In this document: positions 30,590 through 39,553 of the stretch, piece by piece
How the letters are laid out: the number at the start of each line of letters is the position of its first letter
How positions within the stretch are numbered: the stretch's first letter is position 1
NCBI GenBank assembly: GCA_018061465.1
Contig: JAGOUD010000002.1
Location: 1-47,528 of the forward strand
Length of the DNA stretch: 47,528 nt
DNA from: Burkholderiales bacterium
GTDB taxonomy: Bacteria; Pseudomonadota; Gammaproteobacteria; Burkholderiales; UBA11063
Direction of reading: 5' to 3'
The notes under the pieces: model-generated
Told to the model about the DNA's origin: nothing
Database searches by the model: none
The model's input: the letters and a program-made list of their open reading frames with translations, nothing else
Made by a program: the position numbers and the translations under genes

Positions 30590-32302
30590 ATGAATATTGA
30601 TCAAAACATCATCGATGAAGTAATTCGAAAAAATGATATTGTTGATGTAATTGGTAAACATTTAAAATTAAAGCGCTCGGGCAATAATTATTTTGCCTGC
30701 TGTCCTTTTCATAATGAAAAATCTGCTTCTTTTTCGATCAATGTAAATCGCCAATTTTTTCATTGCTTTGGTTGTGGTGAATCAGGTAATGTAATTACTT
30801 TTATAATGAAGCATAACGGCTTAGATTTTGTACAGGCAGTTAAATTTTTGGCTGATTTAAGCGGGATATATATTCCTGAATCTACGGTTAAATTATCAAA
30901 GCAACAAATTCAGGAACGCAAAGTTCATAAAGCTACTCTTCAAGATACTATTAATAAAGTAGTCCAATATTATCAAAATAATTTAGTTAATTCAAGTATG
31001 GCGTCGAGCTATTTGCATAAACGCGGCTTAACTCAAGAAATTATTCAACAGTTTAAGTTGGGCTATGTGGCAGATATGATAGCCCCCTTGAGCAATATAT
31101 TTAAAGACTATGCCCAGAACACATTCTTATTTGATGCTGGGTTAGTAATTAAAAATGATAAGGGTAAATTATTTGATCGTTTTCGCAGCCGAATCATGTT
31201 TCCGATTCACAATATTCGTGGTGAGGTTATTGGTTTTGGCGGGAGGATAATAAATTCGGGTGAACCAAAATATTTAAACTCCCCTGAAACCGAATTATTT
31301 AATAAATCCCAAGAGCTGTATGGCTTATTTGAAGCCCAAAAACACATTCGAGATAGAAATCAAGCTATTGTAGTTGAAGGCTATATGGATGTTATTGCGT
31401 GTGCGCAATTTGGAGTCTCTAATGTAGTAGCAACTATGGGAACGGCAGCAACTGAAGAGCATGTTAAAAAGCTCTTTCGGTTGTGTGATAATATTTATTA
31501 TTGTTTTGATGGCGATAAGGCAGGATATAAGGCAGCATTGCGGGCGTTGGAGCGTTCAGTTTCTTTGGTTAGCGATACTAAATCGGTATACTTCATTTTT
31601 TTACCTCAAGATGATGATCCTGATAGTTTTTTAAGGAAACATGGATTAGCAGCATTTAGACAGTATGAGAAAAAACATTCATTATCTATGTCTGATTTTT
31701 TGTTGAAGCAATTAACTAATGAAGTAGATATAACTAATAATGAAGGGCGGGCTAAACTAGTTAGTCTAGCCAAACCATATTTAGAAAAGATAACGGCTCC
31801 CGCATTACAAGTAATGCTAAAGCAGCAATTAGCTGATTTAGTTGGATTGGGACCAAATATTTTAGAAAGTATTTTAAATAATCGTTCGCGGTATGCGTTT
31901 TTTACGCATAAACTTAATAAAGTTATGCCGACAACGAAAACTCGAATACCAGTATTAAATAATATTGAATTAATAATTTATAATGCATTAAAAAACATTG
32001 AATGGGTGATAAATTATAAATTGCCGGAGAATATTGAGCATTATAGCCGTGAAGTCCAAGAATTAATTTTATTGCTGGATTTTATTAATAATAACTACGA
32101 TGAAGAGCCAATCAAACTTATAGAAATACAACAACAAATAGAATTTATTAGCTTGGATCTAGTTAAGATTCAAGCTAAAACTGAGTTTGAGCATATAACC
32201 TACGAAGATTTTAAGTTAGGGTTGGATAAAATTTTTGGACGCTCCACTAAATGGAAACGAGTACCCAAGATTAAAATGAGGAATGATGATACTAAATGTT
32301 AA
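30590..32302 (+). CDS. dnaG: DNA primase DnaG
   Basis: DnaG makes RNA primers at the replication fork. The 570-aa protein has the N-terminal CHC2 zinc finger (CCPFH...FFHCFGCGESGNV, about 40-65), the RNA-polymerase core, and a Toprim domain with VVEGYMDVIACAQFG and YYCFDGDKAG. The C-terminal helicase-binding region (about 430-570) is diverged, as usual. In many proteobacteria dnaG lies between rpsU and rpoD; here rpoD is about 8 kb away on the other strand and rpsU is not seen. Confidence 0.97.
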   Translation: MNIDQNIIDEVIRKNDIVDVIGKHLKLKRSGNNYFACCPFHNEKSASFSINVNRQFFHCFGCGESGNVITFIMKHNGLDFVQAVKFLADLSGIYIPESTVKLSKQQIQERKVHKATLQDTINKVVQYYQNNLVNSSMASSYLHKRGLTQEIIQQFKLGYVADMIAPLSNIFKDYAQNTFLFDAGLVIKNDKGKLFDRFRSRIMFPIHNIRGEVIGFGGRIINSGEPKYLNSPETELFNKSQELYGLFEAQKHIRDRNQAIVVEGYMDVIACAQFGVSNVVATMGTAATEEHVKKLFRLCDNIYYCFDGDKAGYKAALRALERSVSLVSDTKSVYFIFLPQDDDPDSFLRKHGLAAFRQYEKKHSLSMSDFLLKQLTNEVDITNNEGRAKLVSLAKPYLEKITAPALQVMLKQQLADLVGLGPNILESILNNRSRYAFFTHKLNKVMPTTKTRIPVLNNIELIIYNALKNIEWVINYKLPENIEHYSREVQELILLLDFINNNYDEEPIKLIEIQQQIEFISLDLVKIQAKTEFEHITYEDFKLGLDKIFGRSTKWKRVPKIKMRNDDTKC

Positions 32303-32405
32303 GAAATTACTAGATATTATTCATGTGTGCAAATAAAGTAAAACTCTTTTTATAATTGAGGTACAAGTTAGTACCATTTTTAACCGATGTAGGTATAAAT
32401 TATCA

Positions 32406-33038
32406 ATGCAAACTAATATTAATCCCCTGATTCCACGTCATGCTAGGCAGTTCTTTATTGAGGGAGCTGTGGGCAGGCTTGATTGTTTAGAATTAAAACC
32501 CAGTAAGACTATTATTGGAGTAGCTATTATTTGTCATCCTGATCCAAAAGGTGGCGGAACTTATACTAATAAAATTGTACAAACTATCGCACGAGTGTTA
32601 AATCAGAGTGGCTATATTTGTTATTGCCCCAATTTACGCGGGGTGGGTAATAGTGATGGAATTCATGATTTTGGTATTGGTGAAGTGGATGATGCCGCTG
32701 CTGTATACAATTTTGTGCACCAGCATTATTCAAATCTGCCATTAGTTTTAGCTGGTTTTTCGTTTGGTACTAGTATAGTTAGTCAATTGGCAAGTAATGT
32801 TGTCCATAAAAAGTTACTTCTAGTAGGACCTGCGGTTACCAAATATATAGTAAAAGTACCTGATGTAAATAAAACTATTGTAATTCATGGTGAGCTTGAT
32901 GAAATAATTCCATTTGCCCAGGTTATAGAATGGGCACGAGAATATGGATTGCCGATAATTTGTTACCCTGATACAGGGCATTTTTTTCATGGTAAATTGC
33001 TTAATTTACAAAATTTATTGGCAGGATTTCTTTGGTGA
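32406..33038 (+). CDS. Alpha/beta hydrolase (COG2945-like)
   Basis: A 210-aa cytoplasmic alpha/beta hydrolase. CHPDPKGGGTYTNK gives the oxyanion region, AGFSFGTS is the nucleophile elbow (Ser), GELDEIIPF carries the acid and DTGHFFHG the catalytic His. This pattern is that of small COG2945 hydrolases with unknown substrates. There is no signal peptide. About 100 bases separate it from dnaG; I see no clear promoter in this gap. Confidence 0.87.
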   Translation: MQTNINPLIPRHARQFFIEGAVGRLDCLELKPSKTIIGVAIICHPDPKGGGTYTNKIVQTIARVLNQSGYICYCPNLRGVGNSDGIHDFGIGEVDDAAAVYNFVHQHYSNLPLVLAGFSFGTSIVSQLASNVVHKKLLLVGPAVTKYIVKVPDVNKTIVIHGELDEIIPFAQVIEWAREYGLPIICYPDTGHFFHGKLLNLQNLLAGFLW

Positions 33039-33155
33039 GCTATAATAATGTGCGTAATCTATGCAACTATGTTGTCAATTGTATTATAAAGACATTTCCA
33101 AAAAATGTATTTATAATATGAGTGGTTCCTATAAATAATTTTGTGAAAGTGTGAA

Positions 33156-33791
33156 ATGCAAAAATTATTAACTTTAAGTATAGTGAGTGGTGCATTATTA
33201 ACTGGTTGTAATTCAGGCGGAACATCAGCTTCGGAGAATACATCTTTATGTCCAGTAACTGCACCAATGTTTACTACAGCTGTAGGTGAGCAAATATTAA
33301 GCACTTGGGCAACCAATGCGTATGCTTATAGTCCGTACGGTAATGCAACGTGTGTTAGTAATGGGGTAACTTATAATTGTACCGATCCATATATCGGTGC
33401 CGCATTTTTTACAGGTGTTGGCTATACTGCTGATGCCGTTTTACTACCTACACTAAGTGCAAATATACTTATAGGTTCACAGCAACTCTATGGTTATTTT
33501 ACTGGTTTTCTTGCTCATGGACCTATTGCGACGTTGATAGAATCAAGTGGACCATATGAAACTCTAGCCGGATGCGGTTATGGAGTAATGAGCGGGTATT
33601 ATGATTTTGCTTTTAGCGATGGAACACCTTCAGCAAATGCACGCTATAGCTTTCAATTTAATTATGTATCAACGACTCAGTATGTGCCCATTACAGTTGA
33701 AAGTGGTTCAGAATCAGGGTTACAGTTAATTATTACTCAAAGTCCTGGATGGTATATTGAACTGCAGAATTCAGCACAATTACCCAGCTAA
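33156..33791 (+). CDS. Putative lipoprotein, possibly SnoaL/CaMKII-association-like
   Basis: A 211-aa protein with a signal peptide and clean lipobox LLTGC (Cys18). The mature part is Cys-containing and polar. The segments ILSTWATNAY, YFTGFL and YDFAFSDG with a final ARYSFQFNYV strand recall the cone-shaped SnoaL/DUF4440 fold, in which the last strands contain R-Y-x-F. That fold assignment is tentative. No enzymatic residues are evident. The stop codon abuts the inverted 124-bp repeat copy B. Confidence 0.7.
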   Translation: MQKLLTLSIVSGALLTGCNSGGTSASENTSLCPVTAPMFTTAVGEQILSTWATNAYAYSPYGNATCVSNGVTYNCTDPYIGAAFFTGVGYTADAVLLPTLSANILIGSQQLYGYFTGFLAHGPIATLIESSGPYETLAGCGYGVMSGYYDFAFSDGTPSANARYSFQFNYVSTTQYVPITVESGSESGLQLIITQSPGWYIELQNSAQLPS

Positions 33792-33915
33792 ATACTCTTT
33801 GTATTTGAACACTATACTTCGTCAGATTTTATAAACCGTATCTAATGTACTTAGTGTACATGTCGCTACGTTTTATTGCAATCTTTCTTGTCTAGTATCC
33901 CAATACTTTGAGTAT
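33792..33915 (-). mobile_element. 124-bp MITE-like repeat, copy B (inverted)
   Basis: Reverse-oriented copy of the element at 27469-27592. It is exactly 124 bp and aligns without gaps (95/124 identical by eye). It keeps the ends ATACTC...GAGTAT, the terminal small hairpin (ATACT-TTG-AGTAT at 33903-33915) and the central palindrome ATGTAC-ttagt-GTACAT at 33845-33861. The innermost pair is C-G here and T-A in copy A. It lies between the convergent ends of the lipoprotein gene and nadD and begins right after the former's stop codon. Confidence 0.8.
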
Positions 33916-33944
33916 ACAATTTTGTTTTTTTAACACTATATTTA

Positions 33945-34580
33945 TTAGGAATATAATTGATATTTCTGGATATAATTAGCTACAGCTATCGGGAGCATAT
34001 GATTTATATCTTCACCAGAGTTTACCTTTTTACGAATTATCGTTGAGGATATATCAGGTGGAGTGAAATCCAACACATAAAATTTACCATGTGGAATGGT
34101 TAGATCATTAAAATTGTCGGTTTTACATTGTTGAAATAGATTGTTGAGTTTTCCGGGCTTTAAATTAATAATATTATATCCAGATCTGTTTACTACTATA
34201 AAATTAGTTAAATTAAGGAGTAAATCCCAGTAATCCCAGGTATCTAAACTAATTAATGAATCCCCACCAATTACAAAATAAAGTGGAGTCGCATTTCCAA
34301 TCTCATTTCTTAATTGAGTTAAAATCCTGTGACTATAAGTATAGTTATCTTCTTTTAGTTCTCGCTCATCAATTATGAATTGAGGGTTATTTAATAGAGC
34401 TAATTTAAGCATTGCCAGACGTTGTTGTTTAGTGGTAGCAGGCTGCGCTTTGTACGAGGGAACATTATTAGGCATAAAAGTTACCGGAGTCTTAAATACT
34501 TCAACCAATTTATTAGCTAAGGCGATATGCCCATTGTGAATTGGATCAAAAGTTCCTCCAAAAATTATTATTTTATCCAT
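33945..34580 (-). CDS. nadD: Nicotinate-nucleotide adenylyltransferase
   Basis: NadD makes deamido-NAD from nicotinate mononucleotide and ATP. The 211-aa protein has GGTFDPIHNGH at the start, FMPNNVPSYK, FVIGGDSL and SSTIIRKKV near the end: all family signatures. ATG 34580 gives the expected start MDKIIIFGGTFDP; an in-frame TTG upstream would lengthen the protein without support. It overlaps the end of purF by eight bases, an unusual neighbour for nadD, which is more often near rsfS (not present here). Confidence 0.95.
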   Translation of the reverse strand: MDKIIIFGGTFDPIHNGHIALANKLVEVFKTPVTFMPNNVPSYKAQPATTKQQRLAMLKLALLNNPQFIIDERELKEDNYTYSHRILTQLRNEIGNATPLYFVIGGDSLISLDTWDYWDLLLNLTNFIVVNRSGYNIINLKPGKLNNLFQQCKTDNFNDLTIPHGKFYVLDFTPPDISSTIIRKKVNSGEDINHMLPIAVANYIQKYQLYS

Positions 34581-36030
34581 GCCAAGTGACAGAAGCAAGT
34601 GATTTTAAATATTCTGACGTAATATTGCCAGTAATGTAGTTGCCGTCAAAACATGAAGCATCAAACTGAGTGATCAATGGGTTAATATCAGTGATAGATT
34701 GTTTTAGGTTTTCTAAATCCTGATAAATTATTTTATCGGCACCAATAATTTGGCATATTTCAGCGTTAGTGCGGTTATAAGCAATTAATTCATTACTAGT
34801 TGGCATATCAATTCCGTAAACATTAGGATAACGTACTTCAGGGGCAGCTGAGGCTAAATATACAGCCCGAGCGCCACACATTCTAACAATCTCAACTATT
34901 TCTTTGGAAGTAGTTCCACGTACTATTGAATCATCAACCAATAGAACATTTTTACCTCTAAACTCTTCGGCAATGGGACTAAGCTTATTTCTAACCGCAA
35001 TAGTGCGTTGCTCCTGATTAGCAAGCATAAATGTGCGTCCAGTAAAATGATTTTTTACAAATCCTTCGCGGTAGGGTTTATTTAATAAATAAGCAACTTC
35101 AATTGCCATTGTACGTGAGGTATCGGGAACTGGAATTACCACATCAATATCTAAATTATAAGGTACAATTGTATTAGCTAAATATCCACCCATATTCCGC
35201 CTAGCGCTTTGTACGGGTACATTTTCAATAATTGAATCCGGACGTGATAAATATACAAATTCAAATAAACAGATATTTAATTGTGGATTGGGGTGGCAAA
35301 TTTGGCTTTCTAATTCTCCATTGAGCTTGATCACTACAGCTTCTCCTGGTTCAATATCACGTACTAACTCAAATCCATGTACGCTCATTGCACAGCTTTC
35401 TGAAGCAACCATATAAGTAATTTTATCGTTGACAATTTTCTGCCCAAGGGCTAACGGGCGAATTCCATGCGGATCACGAAAAGCAACTAAGCCATAATTG
35501 GCAATTAAGCTAACTACCGAATAACCGCCACAAGCCCGTTGGTTAAGATTTGTAATTGCCTGAAAAATATTTGCATTAGATAAATCTTTATGAGTAGTTA
35601 ATTGTTCCAGTTCATAAGCAAAAACATTAGTTAGAACTTCAGAATCGGAACGCGTACGCACATGTCGGTGATTCATGGTTAATAAATCATCACGCAGTTC
35701 TTGGGAGTTGGTTAAATTACCATTATGTGCCAGCATAATGCCAAATGGAGAATTAACATAAAATGGTTGTGCCTGTTCAGGATCATTTGCTGCTCCTGCA
35801 GTTGGGTAACGAGCATGACCAATACCAGCATTTCCGCGTAAATAAGTCATATCATATTCAGTAATTACGTCCTTAACTAAACCTAAATCTTTTTTTAGGT
35901 GCATGAAATTGCCATCCATGGTGGCAACACCAGCTGATTGCTGCCCACGATGCTGCAGGCTTTTGAGCCCGCTAACTAAAGCATAATTAATTGGAGAATT
36001 AGTTGATACAATGCCAATGATGCCGCACAT
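34573..36030 (-). CDS. purF: Amidophosphoribosyltransferase
   Basis: PurF carries out the first step of purine synthesis, making phosphoribosylamine from PRPP and glutamine. The 485-aa protein begins MCGIIGIVS with the nucleophile Cys2, then LQHRGQQSAGV and GHARYPT of the Ntn glutaminase domain. The PRTase domain has VLLVDDSIVRGTT. Length matches E. coli PurF (505). It follows cvpA by about 30 bases in the usual cvpA-purF order. Confidence 0.97.
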   Translation of the reverse strand: MCGIIGIVSTNSPINYALVSGLKSLQHRGQQSAGVATMDGNFMHLKKDLGLVKDVITEYDMTYLRGNAGIGHARYPTAGAANDPEQAQPFYVNSPFGIMLAHNGNLTNSQELRDDLLTMNHRHVRTRSDSEVLTNVFAYELEQLTTHKDLSNANIFQAITNLNQRACGGYSVVSLIANYGLVAFRDPHGIRPLALGQKIVNDKITYMVASESCAMSVHGFELVRDIEPGEAVVIKLNGELESQICHPNPQLNICLFEFVYLSRPDSIIENVPVQSARRNMGGYLANTIVPYNLDIDVVIPVPDTSRTMAIEVAYLLNKPYREGFVKNHFTGRTFMLANQEQRTIAVRNKLSPIAEEFRGKNVLLVDDSIVRGTTSKEIVEIVRMCGARAVYLASAAPEVRYPNVYGIDMPTSNELIAYNRTNAEICQIIGADKIIYQDLENLKQSITDINPLITQFDASCFDGNYITGNITSEYLKSLASVTWHG

Positions 36031-36059
36031 AATAGTAAACCTCTTGTTAAATGTTCGTG

Positions 36060-36608
36060 TTAAATGTTTTTTGATATACTTTCTGAGTATGGTTTTAAAT
36101 TTTCTTTAGACCAATCCATAGTAGATGATGGAATTGAATGGGTAACAAAGTTTAATACGGGGGAGATTACTGGGTATAGCTTAGCATTACGCCATGAATG
36201 TTGTGCATCAAGTTTTAATATTTCAATTATAAGAACTAATACAGCACAAATTAATATGCCCCGCACAATACCAAAAACTATTCCCAAGAAACGGTTTAGC
36301 CCACCAAGCCCGGTACTATTAATAATAGAAGTACATACATGTTTAATAATGGCCATAAGAATGGCTATTATTATAAAGGAGCTAATAAATATTATAGCAC
36401 TTCTTAGAAATGGATTAGTGATATTATTGGGAATATATTTATCTAATAAAAAGCTAAAGCGGTGCAATACAATAAAGCTAATGATCCACACGCCCAGAGA
36501 GAATATTTCGGCTATTGCTCCTCTAAATAAAGCTACAATAGCTGAAAAGAGTATAATGCCTAAAAATATTAAGTCATAATTGGAGGTTAGTATATTACTG
36601 ATTGTCAT
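36060..36608 (-). CDS. cvpA: CvpA family membrane protein
   Basis: A 182-aa inner-membrane protein with four helices. ALFRGAIAEIFSLGVWI and GLGGLNRFLGIVFGIVRG match the two conserved blocks of CvpA (colicin V production). In E. coli it is needed for colicin V export and envelope tolerance, and it usually precedes purF, as here. The start is uncertain. ATG 36608 overlaps the SPOR gene by 14 bases; ATGs at 36620 and 36617 are alternatives. Confidence 0.9.
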   Translation of the reverse strand: MTISNILTSNYDLIFLGIILFSAIVALFRGAIAEIFSLGVWIISFIVLHRFSFLLDKYIPNNITNPFLRSAIIFISSFIIIAILMAIIKHVCTSIINSTGLGGLNRFLGIVFGIVRGILICAVLVLIIEILKLDAQHSWRNAKLYPVISPVLNFVTHSIPSSTMDWSKENLKPYSESISKNI

Positions 36609-37287
36609 TGGTGTATTCATCATTAATTCCGTTAATTGTGTCAAGCATGTTAATCGCATCATTTTTATTGATAAATGGTCCGGATCTTAAGCGATATACA
36701 ATGCCGTTTGGAGTGTCTACACTCTGTATTATAGTCTTAATTCCTTGATTGGCCAACATATCTTGAAAATGAATTAGTTTTTCTTTATCGCTGCTGGCAA
36801 TTAATTGAACATAATATTTGTTGCCTAACACAACCGCAGTAGTTTGACCATTTAAAATATCCTCGGGAAGCGGCTTAGATTTAATCGGTTCTACGATTAG
36901 GCGCGGCTTAAACATAGCTGGTTTTGCAACATTTGATTCAGCATTTGAATTAGGGGTTGCGGCAATATTAGGTGTGGCTATAGCTGTTGATGAAGCATTA
37001 CTGTTTTCAATACCAGCACTTGCAGCTTTATTATTATTAGGAGTAGTAATTGGTTGACTACTAATTGTTAGGTTGTTACTTATAGCTTTAGCACTACTTG
37101 AAGTGTTTTTTATCTCCACATTTTTAGGTGCAACTTCAACTGGTGTAATATTGGAAGTTACTTTAAATAAAATTATTAATGCAATTAATAATAAAAAAAT
37201 GCTACCAATAAGTCTGCGTCTGGCTTTTCTTTTTTGGGTTTCCGTAAGTCTGATTAAATGACTTCTATCAGGAAGGTTTTGCTGCAT
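36595..37287 (-). CDS. SPOR domain protein (DedD-like)
   Basis: A 230-aa bitopic membrane protein. A basic cytoplasmic start (RKARRRLIG) precedes one membrane helix (about 27-45). A Ser/Ala/Asn-rich linker (about 55-135) and a C-terminal SPOR domain follow (YYVQLIASSD...VYRLRSGPF). SPOR domains bind denuded glycan at the division septum. Position between folC and cvpA matches DedD. It shares one base with folC's stop, so the genes are coupled. Confidence 0.9.
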   Translation of the reverse strand: MQQNLPDRSHLIRLTETQKRKARRRLIGSIFLLLIALIILFKVTSNITPVEVAPKNVEIKNTSSSAKAISNNLTISSQPITTPNNNKAASAGIENSNASSTAIATPNIAATPNSNAESNVAKPAMFKPRLIVEPIKSKPLPEDILNGQTTAVVLGNKYYVQLIASSDKEKLIHFQDMLANQGIKTIIQSVDTPNGIVYRLRSGPFINKNDAINMLDTINGINDEYTNDNQ

Positions 37288-38609
37288 TATTTCCTCATAT
37301 TCGAAATGGTAGTATAAGCTTCCTCAACTACTAAAAATGATCCAAAACATATAATTCTTGCACAACTATATTGGTATGCTTTTATACATGCCTCAGCAAT
37401 GCTTACACATTGTATAATATTTTGTTCAAGTACTAGGTTATTTTTAAGCATTGCTGCAATGTACTGCGTGGTTAGGCCTCTGTCGTGCTTAGTTTTAGCA
37501 ATAAACCATTTTTCAAAATAACCACTACATAATTGTATAACTTGTTCTGCATCCTTGTCTTTAGCAATACCAAAGACAGCTATGGTCTGCCGGTTAAAGG
37601 GTAATTTTAACATATTTTGCAGCATATTCGTAATAGCATGTGGATTATGTGCTACATCTAATATAATTTGGGGCAATCCGGGCATAACCTGAAATCTGCC
37701 AATTAAATTAGTATTTAATAATGCACTTTTAATTGTGCTTATACTTAATGGAAACTGATGTTGCAGTTTATTTAATATTGCAAGACTTAAAGCTACATTC
37801 TTGGGTTGATTATCGCCCCTAAGACTTGGATAAGGTAGGCTGTAATATTTTTTATTGCCGCACCATACATCAAAACATGAATTATGCCCGCTAATGCCAG
37901 AACTAGTGTTTACATTATCCTTAATATCATTTAGTATTATATTATGGCGGGTTATTCCAAAATTAATACCAAACCTTTCAAATTTGGTGCCAATTTCTTG
38001 AGCGTATTCTATCAAGCTAATAGGGGGAGTGTCATCACCAAAGAAGCTATATTTACCCGGTCTGAATATTCCCGATTTTTCACGACCAATAGCTTCAAGA
38101 GTATTACCCAGTAATTCACAATGATCTAATTCAACATTAGTAATTGCACTAATTAATGGTTCAAATAAATTGGTTATATCATGTCTGCCACCGATACCAA
38201 CTTCAATTACAGCTATATCTACTTTTTTTTGGATAAAGATCAAATGCGCAGCTAACATGAAAGCTTTAAATATTCCTAAATTTGGTAATTGGTGTTGATT
38301 CCAATTGTTAATGATTTGTTCGAGCACATTCGTCAAGATTTCGTCATCTATTGGCTGAGTATTAATACAAATTCGCTCGTTATATTTAAATACATGCGGT
38401 GAGGTGAAACTACCAACTAAATATCCTCCTTGGGTTAATATAGTTGATAAATAAGCACATACCGATCCTTTACCATTAGTGCCGCCAATCAAAATAATAG
38501 GGTATGTAGGTTTTAAGTTAAGTGCAGTAATGCAAGCTCTACTTTTTATGAGATTGGGGTCGCAGTCAGTTGTGCTGGATAAATATTCAATTACTTGATT
38601 TAGTTCCAT
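37287..38609 (-). CDS. folC: Folylpolyglutamate synthase / dihydrofolate synthase
   Basis: FolC joins glutamate to dihydropteroate and adds further glutamates to folates. The 440-aa protein has the P-loop GGTNGKGSVCAYL (about 41-53), SPHVFKYNERI, the EVGIGGRHD motif, and a C-terminal glutamate ligase domain with LDVAHNPHA. Position upstream of the SPOR gene and cvpA is typical. Its start overlaps the end of the YgfX-like gene by ten bases. The accD gene that often precedes folC is not present. Confidence 0.96.
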   Translation of the reverse strand: MELNQVIEYLSSTTDCDPNLIKSRACITALNLKPTYPIILIGGTNGKGSVCAYLSTILTQGGYLVGSFTSPHVFKYNERICINTQPIDDEILTNVLEQIINNWNQHQLPNLGIFKAFMLAAHLIFIQKKVDIAVIEVGIGGRHDITNLFEPLISAITNVELDHCELLGNTLEAIGREKSGIFRPGKYSFFGDDTPPISLIEYAQEIGTKFERFGINFGITRHNIILNDIKDNVNTSSGISGHNSCFDVWCGNKKYYSLPYPSLRGDNQPKNVALSLAILNKLQHQFPLSISTIKSALLNTNLIGRFQVMPGLPQIILDVAHNPHAITNMLQNMLKLPFNRQTIAVFGIAKDKDAEQVIQLCSGYFEKWFIAKTKHDRGLTTQYIAAMLKNNLVLEQNIIQCVSIAEACIKAYQYSCARIICFGSFLVVEEAYTTISNMRK

Positions 38610-38980
38610 TGTAAAAACATTCGCAGATTTTTGTATTTAGTCAAACTAAGACTATCCATAAAGATAAAAAAAGTAATTGTACGATCGTTATATTTTAGTG
38701 TAATCAAGGTTAACAAAAAACTTAACTGACGACATTTTACCAGTTGTGCTGTATAGTATCTGTTATTTTTATAAATTCTAATTTTATTACCATTAGGATA
38801 AATTTCAAGTTGATACTTAATCTGACATATAATAAATGTAATGCTATAAATAAACATAAATATAAGCATTAAATAATTTTGCAGCAGTATTAATATGACT
38901 ATAGATAATAGCATTCCACTAGTAGCTAATCCAAACCAAATTAAAGATATTTTGGGTCTTAATGTAATTAATTCGCGCAT
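38600..38980 (-). CDS. YgfX/CptA-like membrane protein
   Basis: A 126-aa protein with two N-terminal membrane helices (about 12-33 and 36-53) and a soluble C-terminal part of about 70 residues. The order of features and the end pattern (FIFMDSLSLTKYKNLRMFLQ compared with LAADSMDEAEWRDLRRIL of E. coli YgfX) suggest the YgfX family. E. coli YgfX (CptA) is an inner-membrane protein encoded with SdhE and proposed to affect cell shape. No sdhE-like gene adjoins it here, so the link is tentative. Confidence 0.6.
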   Translation of the reverse strand: MRELITLRPKISLIWFGLATSGMLLSIVILILLQNYLMLIFMFIYSITFIICQIKYQLEIYPNGNKIRIYKNNRYYTAQLVKCRQLSFLLTLITLKYNDRTITFFIFMDSLSLTKYKNLRMFLQWN

Positions 38981-38992
38981 GATAGAATCAGC

Positions 38993-39352
38993 CTAATGTA
39001 GAGTTTCTTCAACTTCTTCATTACTATCATCAGTTAAATCAATTATAGTTGGATGCACTTCTACATCAAACCACTCCCAGAACATTTTAAGGTTAAAGTC
39101 ATTTGGCCATTTAGTTTCATCGTCAGTCCACGAAGCTAACTCCAGGGCAAATAGTTCCGCAAACTTTTTATCAATAAAATTAATTCCATCTTCAATTTCT
39201 TCTACTTCAGGAATTAAATAAGAATTACAATCGATGCGGATGCTATCTAACGTTAAATCAGCAGGTATATCAGGAAAATGCTCTTGTATCCAATTCAAAA
39301 ATGGTTGTTTAGGTTTAATTATGGCAATTGATTGTTCAACAAAATAATACAT
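38993..39352 (-). CDS. Conserved hypothetical protein, acidic
   Basis: A 119-aa acidic cytoplasmic protein. It contains IKPKQPFLNWI, RIDCNSYLIPE, FIDKKFAELFALELASW and LKMFWEWFDVEVHP. I recognise this pattern as a conserved uncharacterised proteobacterial protein (similar proteins share KPKQPFLDW and WFDVEIH) but know no function. There is no signal peptide or membrane segment. It heads the - strand run that includes the YgfX-like gene and folC. The divergent 200-bp gap to metK carries the promoters. Confidence 0.8.
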   Translation of the reverse strand: MYYFVEQSIAIIKPKQPFLNWIQEHFPDIPADLTLDSIRIDCNSYLIPEVEEIEDGINFIDKKFAELFALELASWTDDETKWPNDFNLKMFWEWFDVEVHPTIIDLTDDSNEEVEETLH

Positions 39353-39490
39353 TTAGTAACGTTCCTAATAAAATAAGTAATTTAGTAAACATGCTCTTCT
39401 TAGATGTTTCTAAAATTTTTAATTTTTAACTTTATTAATTTCCAAGGATTATACCATATATAAATTAGTAAATGTAGCTCTTTCTGGATG

Positions 39491-39496
39491 TATAAT
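39491..39496 (+). promoter_or_regulatory. Possible -10 box of metK
   Basis: TATAAT, 58 bases before the metK start, in the otherwise feature-poor divergent region 39353-39553. No convincing -35 lies at standard distance. I looked for a SAM riboswitch here and saw no matching stem structure. Confidence 0.35.
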
Positions 39497-39553
39497 ATGT
39501 TAAAATACTTCTAGCGTAGAGTTGAATTTAGAGTTTTTACAGAGGGATAATTT

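Noticed and set aside
36064-36579. 171-aa ORF on the + strand
   Set aside because: Antisense to cvpA, which has family motifs and conserved context.
39353-39553. SAM riboswitch before metK
   Set aside because: The leader shows no set of stems like known SAM riboswitches, and the region is AT-rich without conserved motifs.
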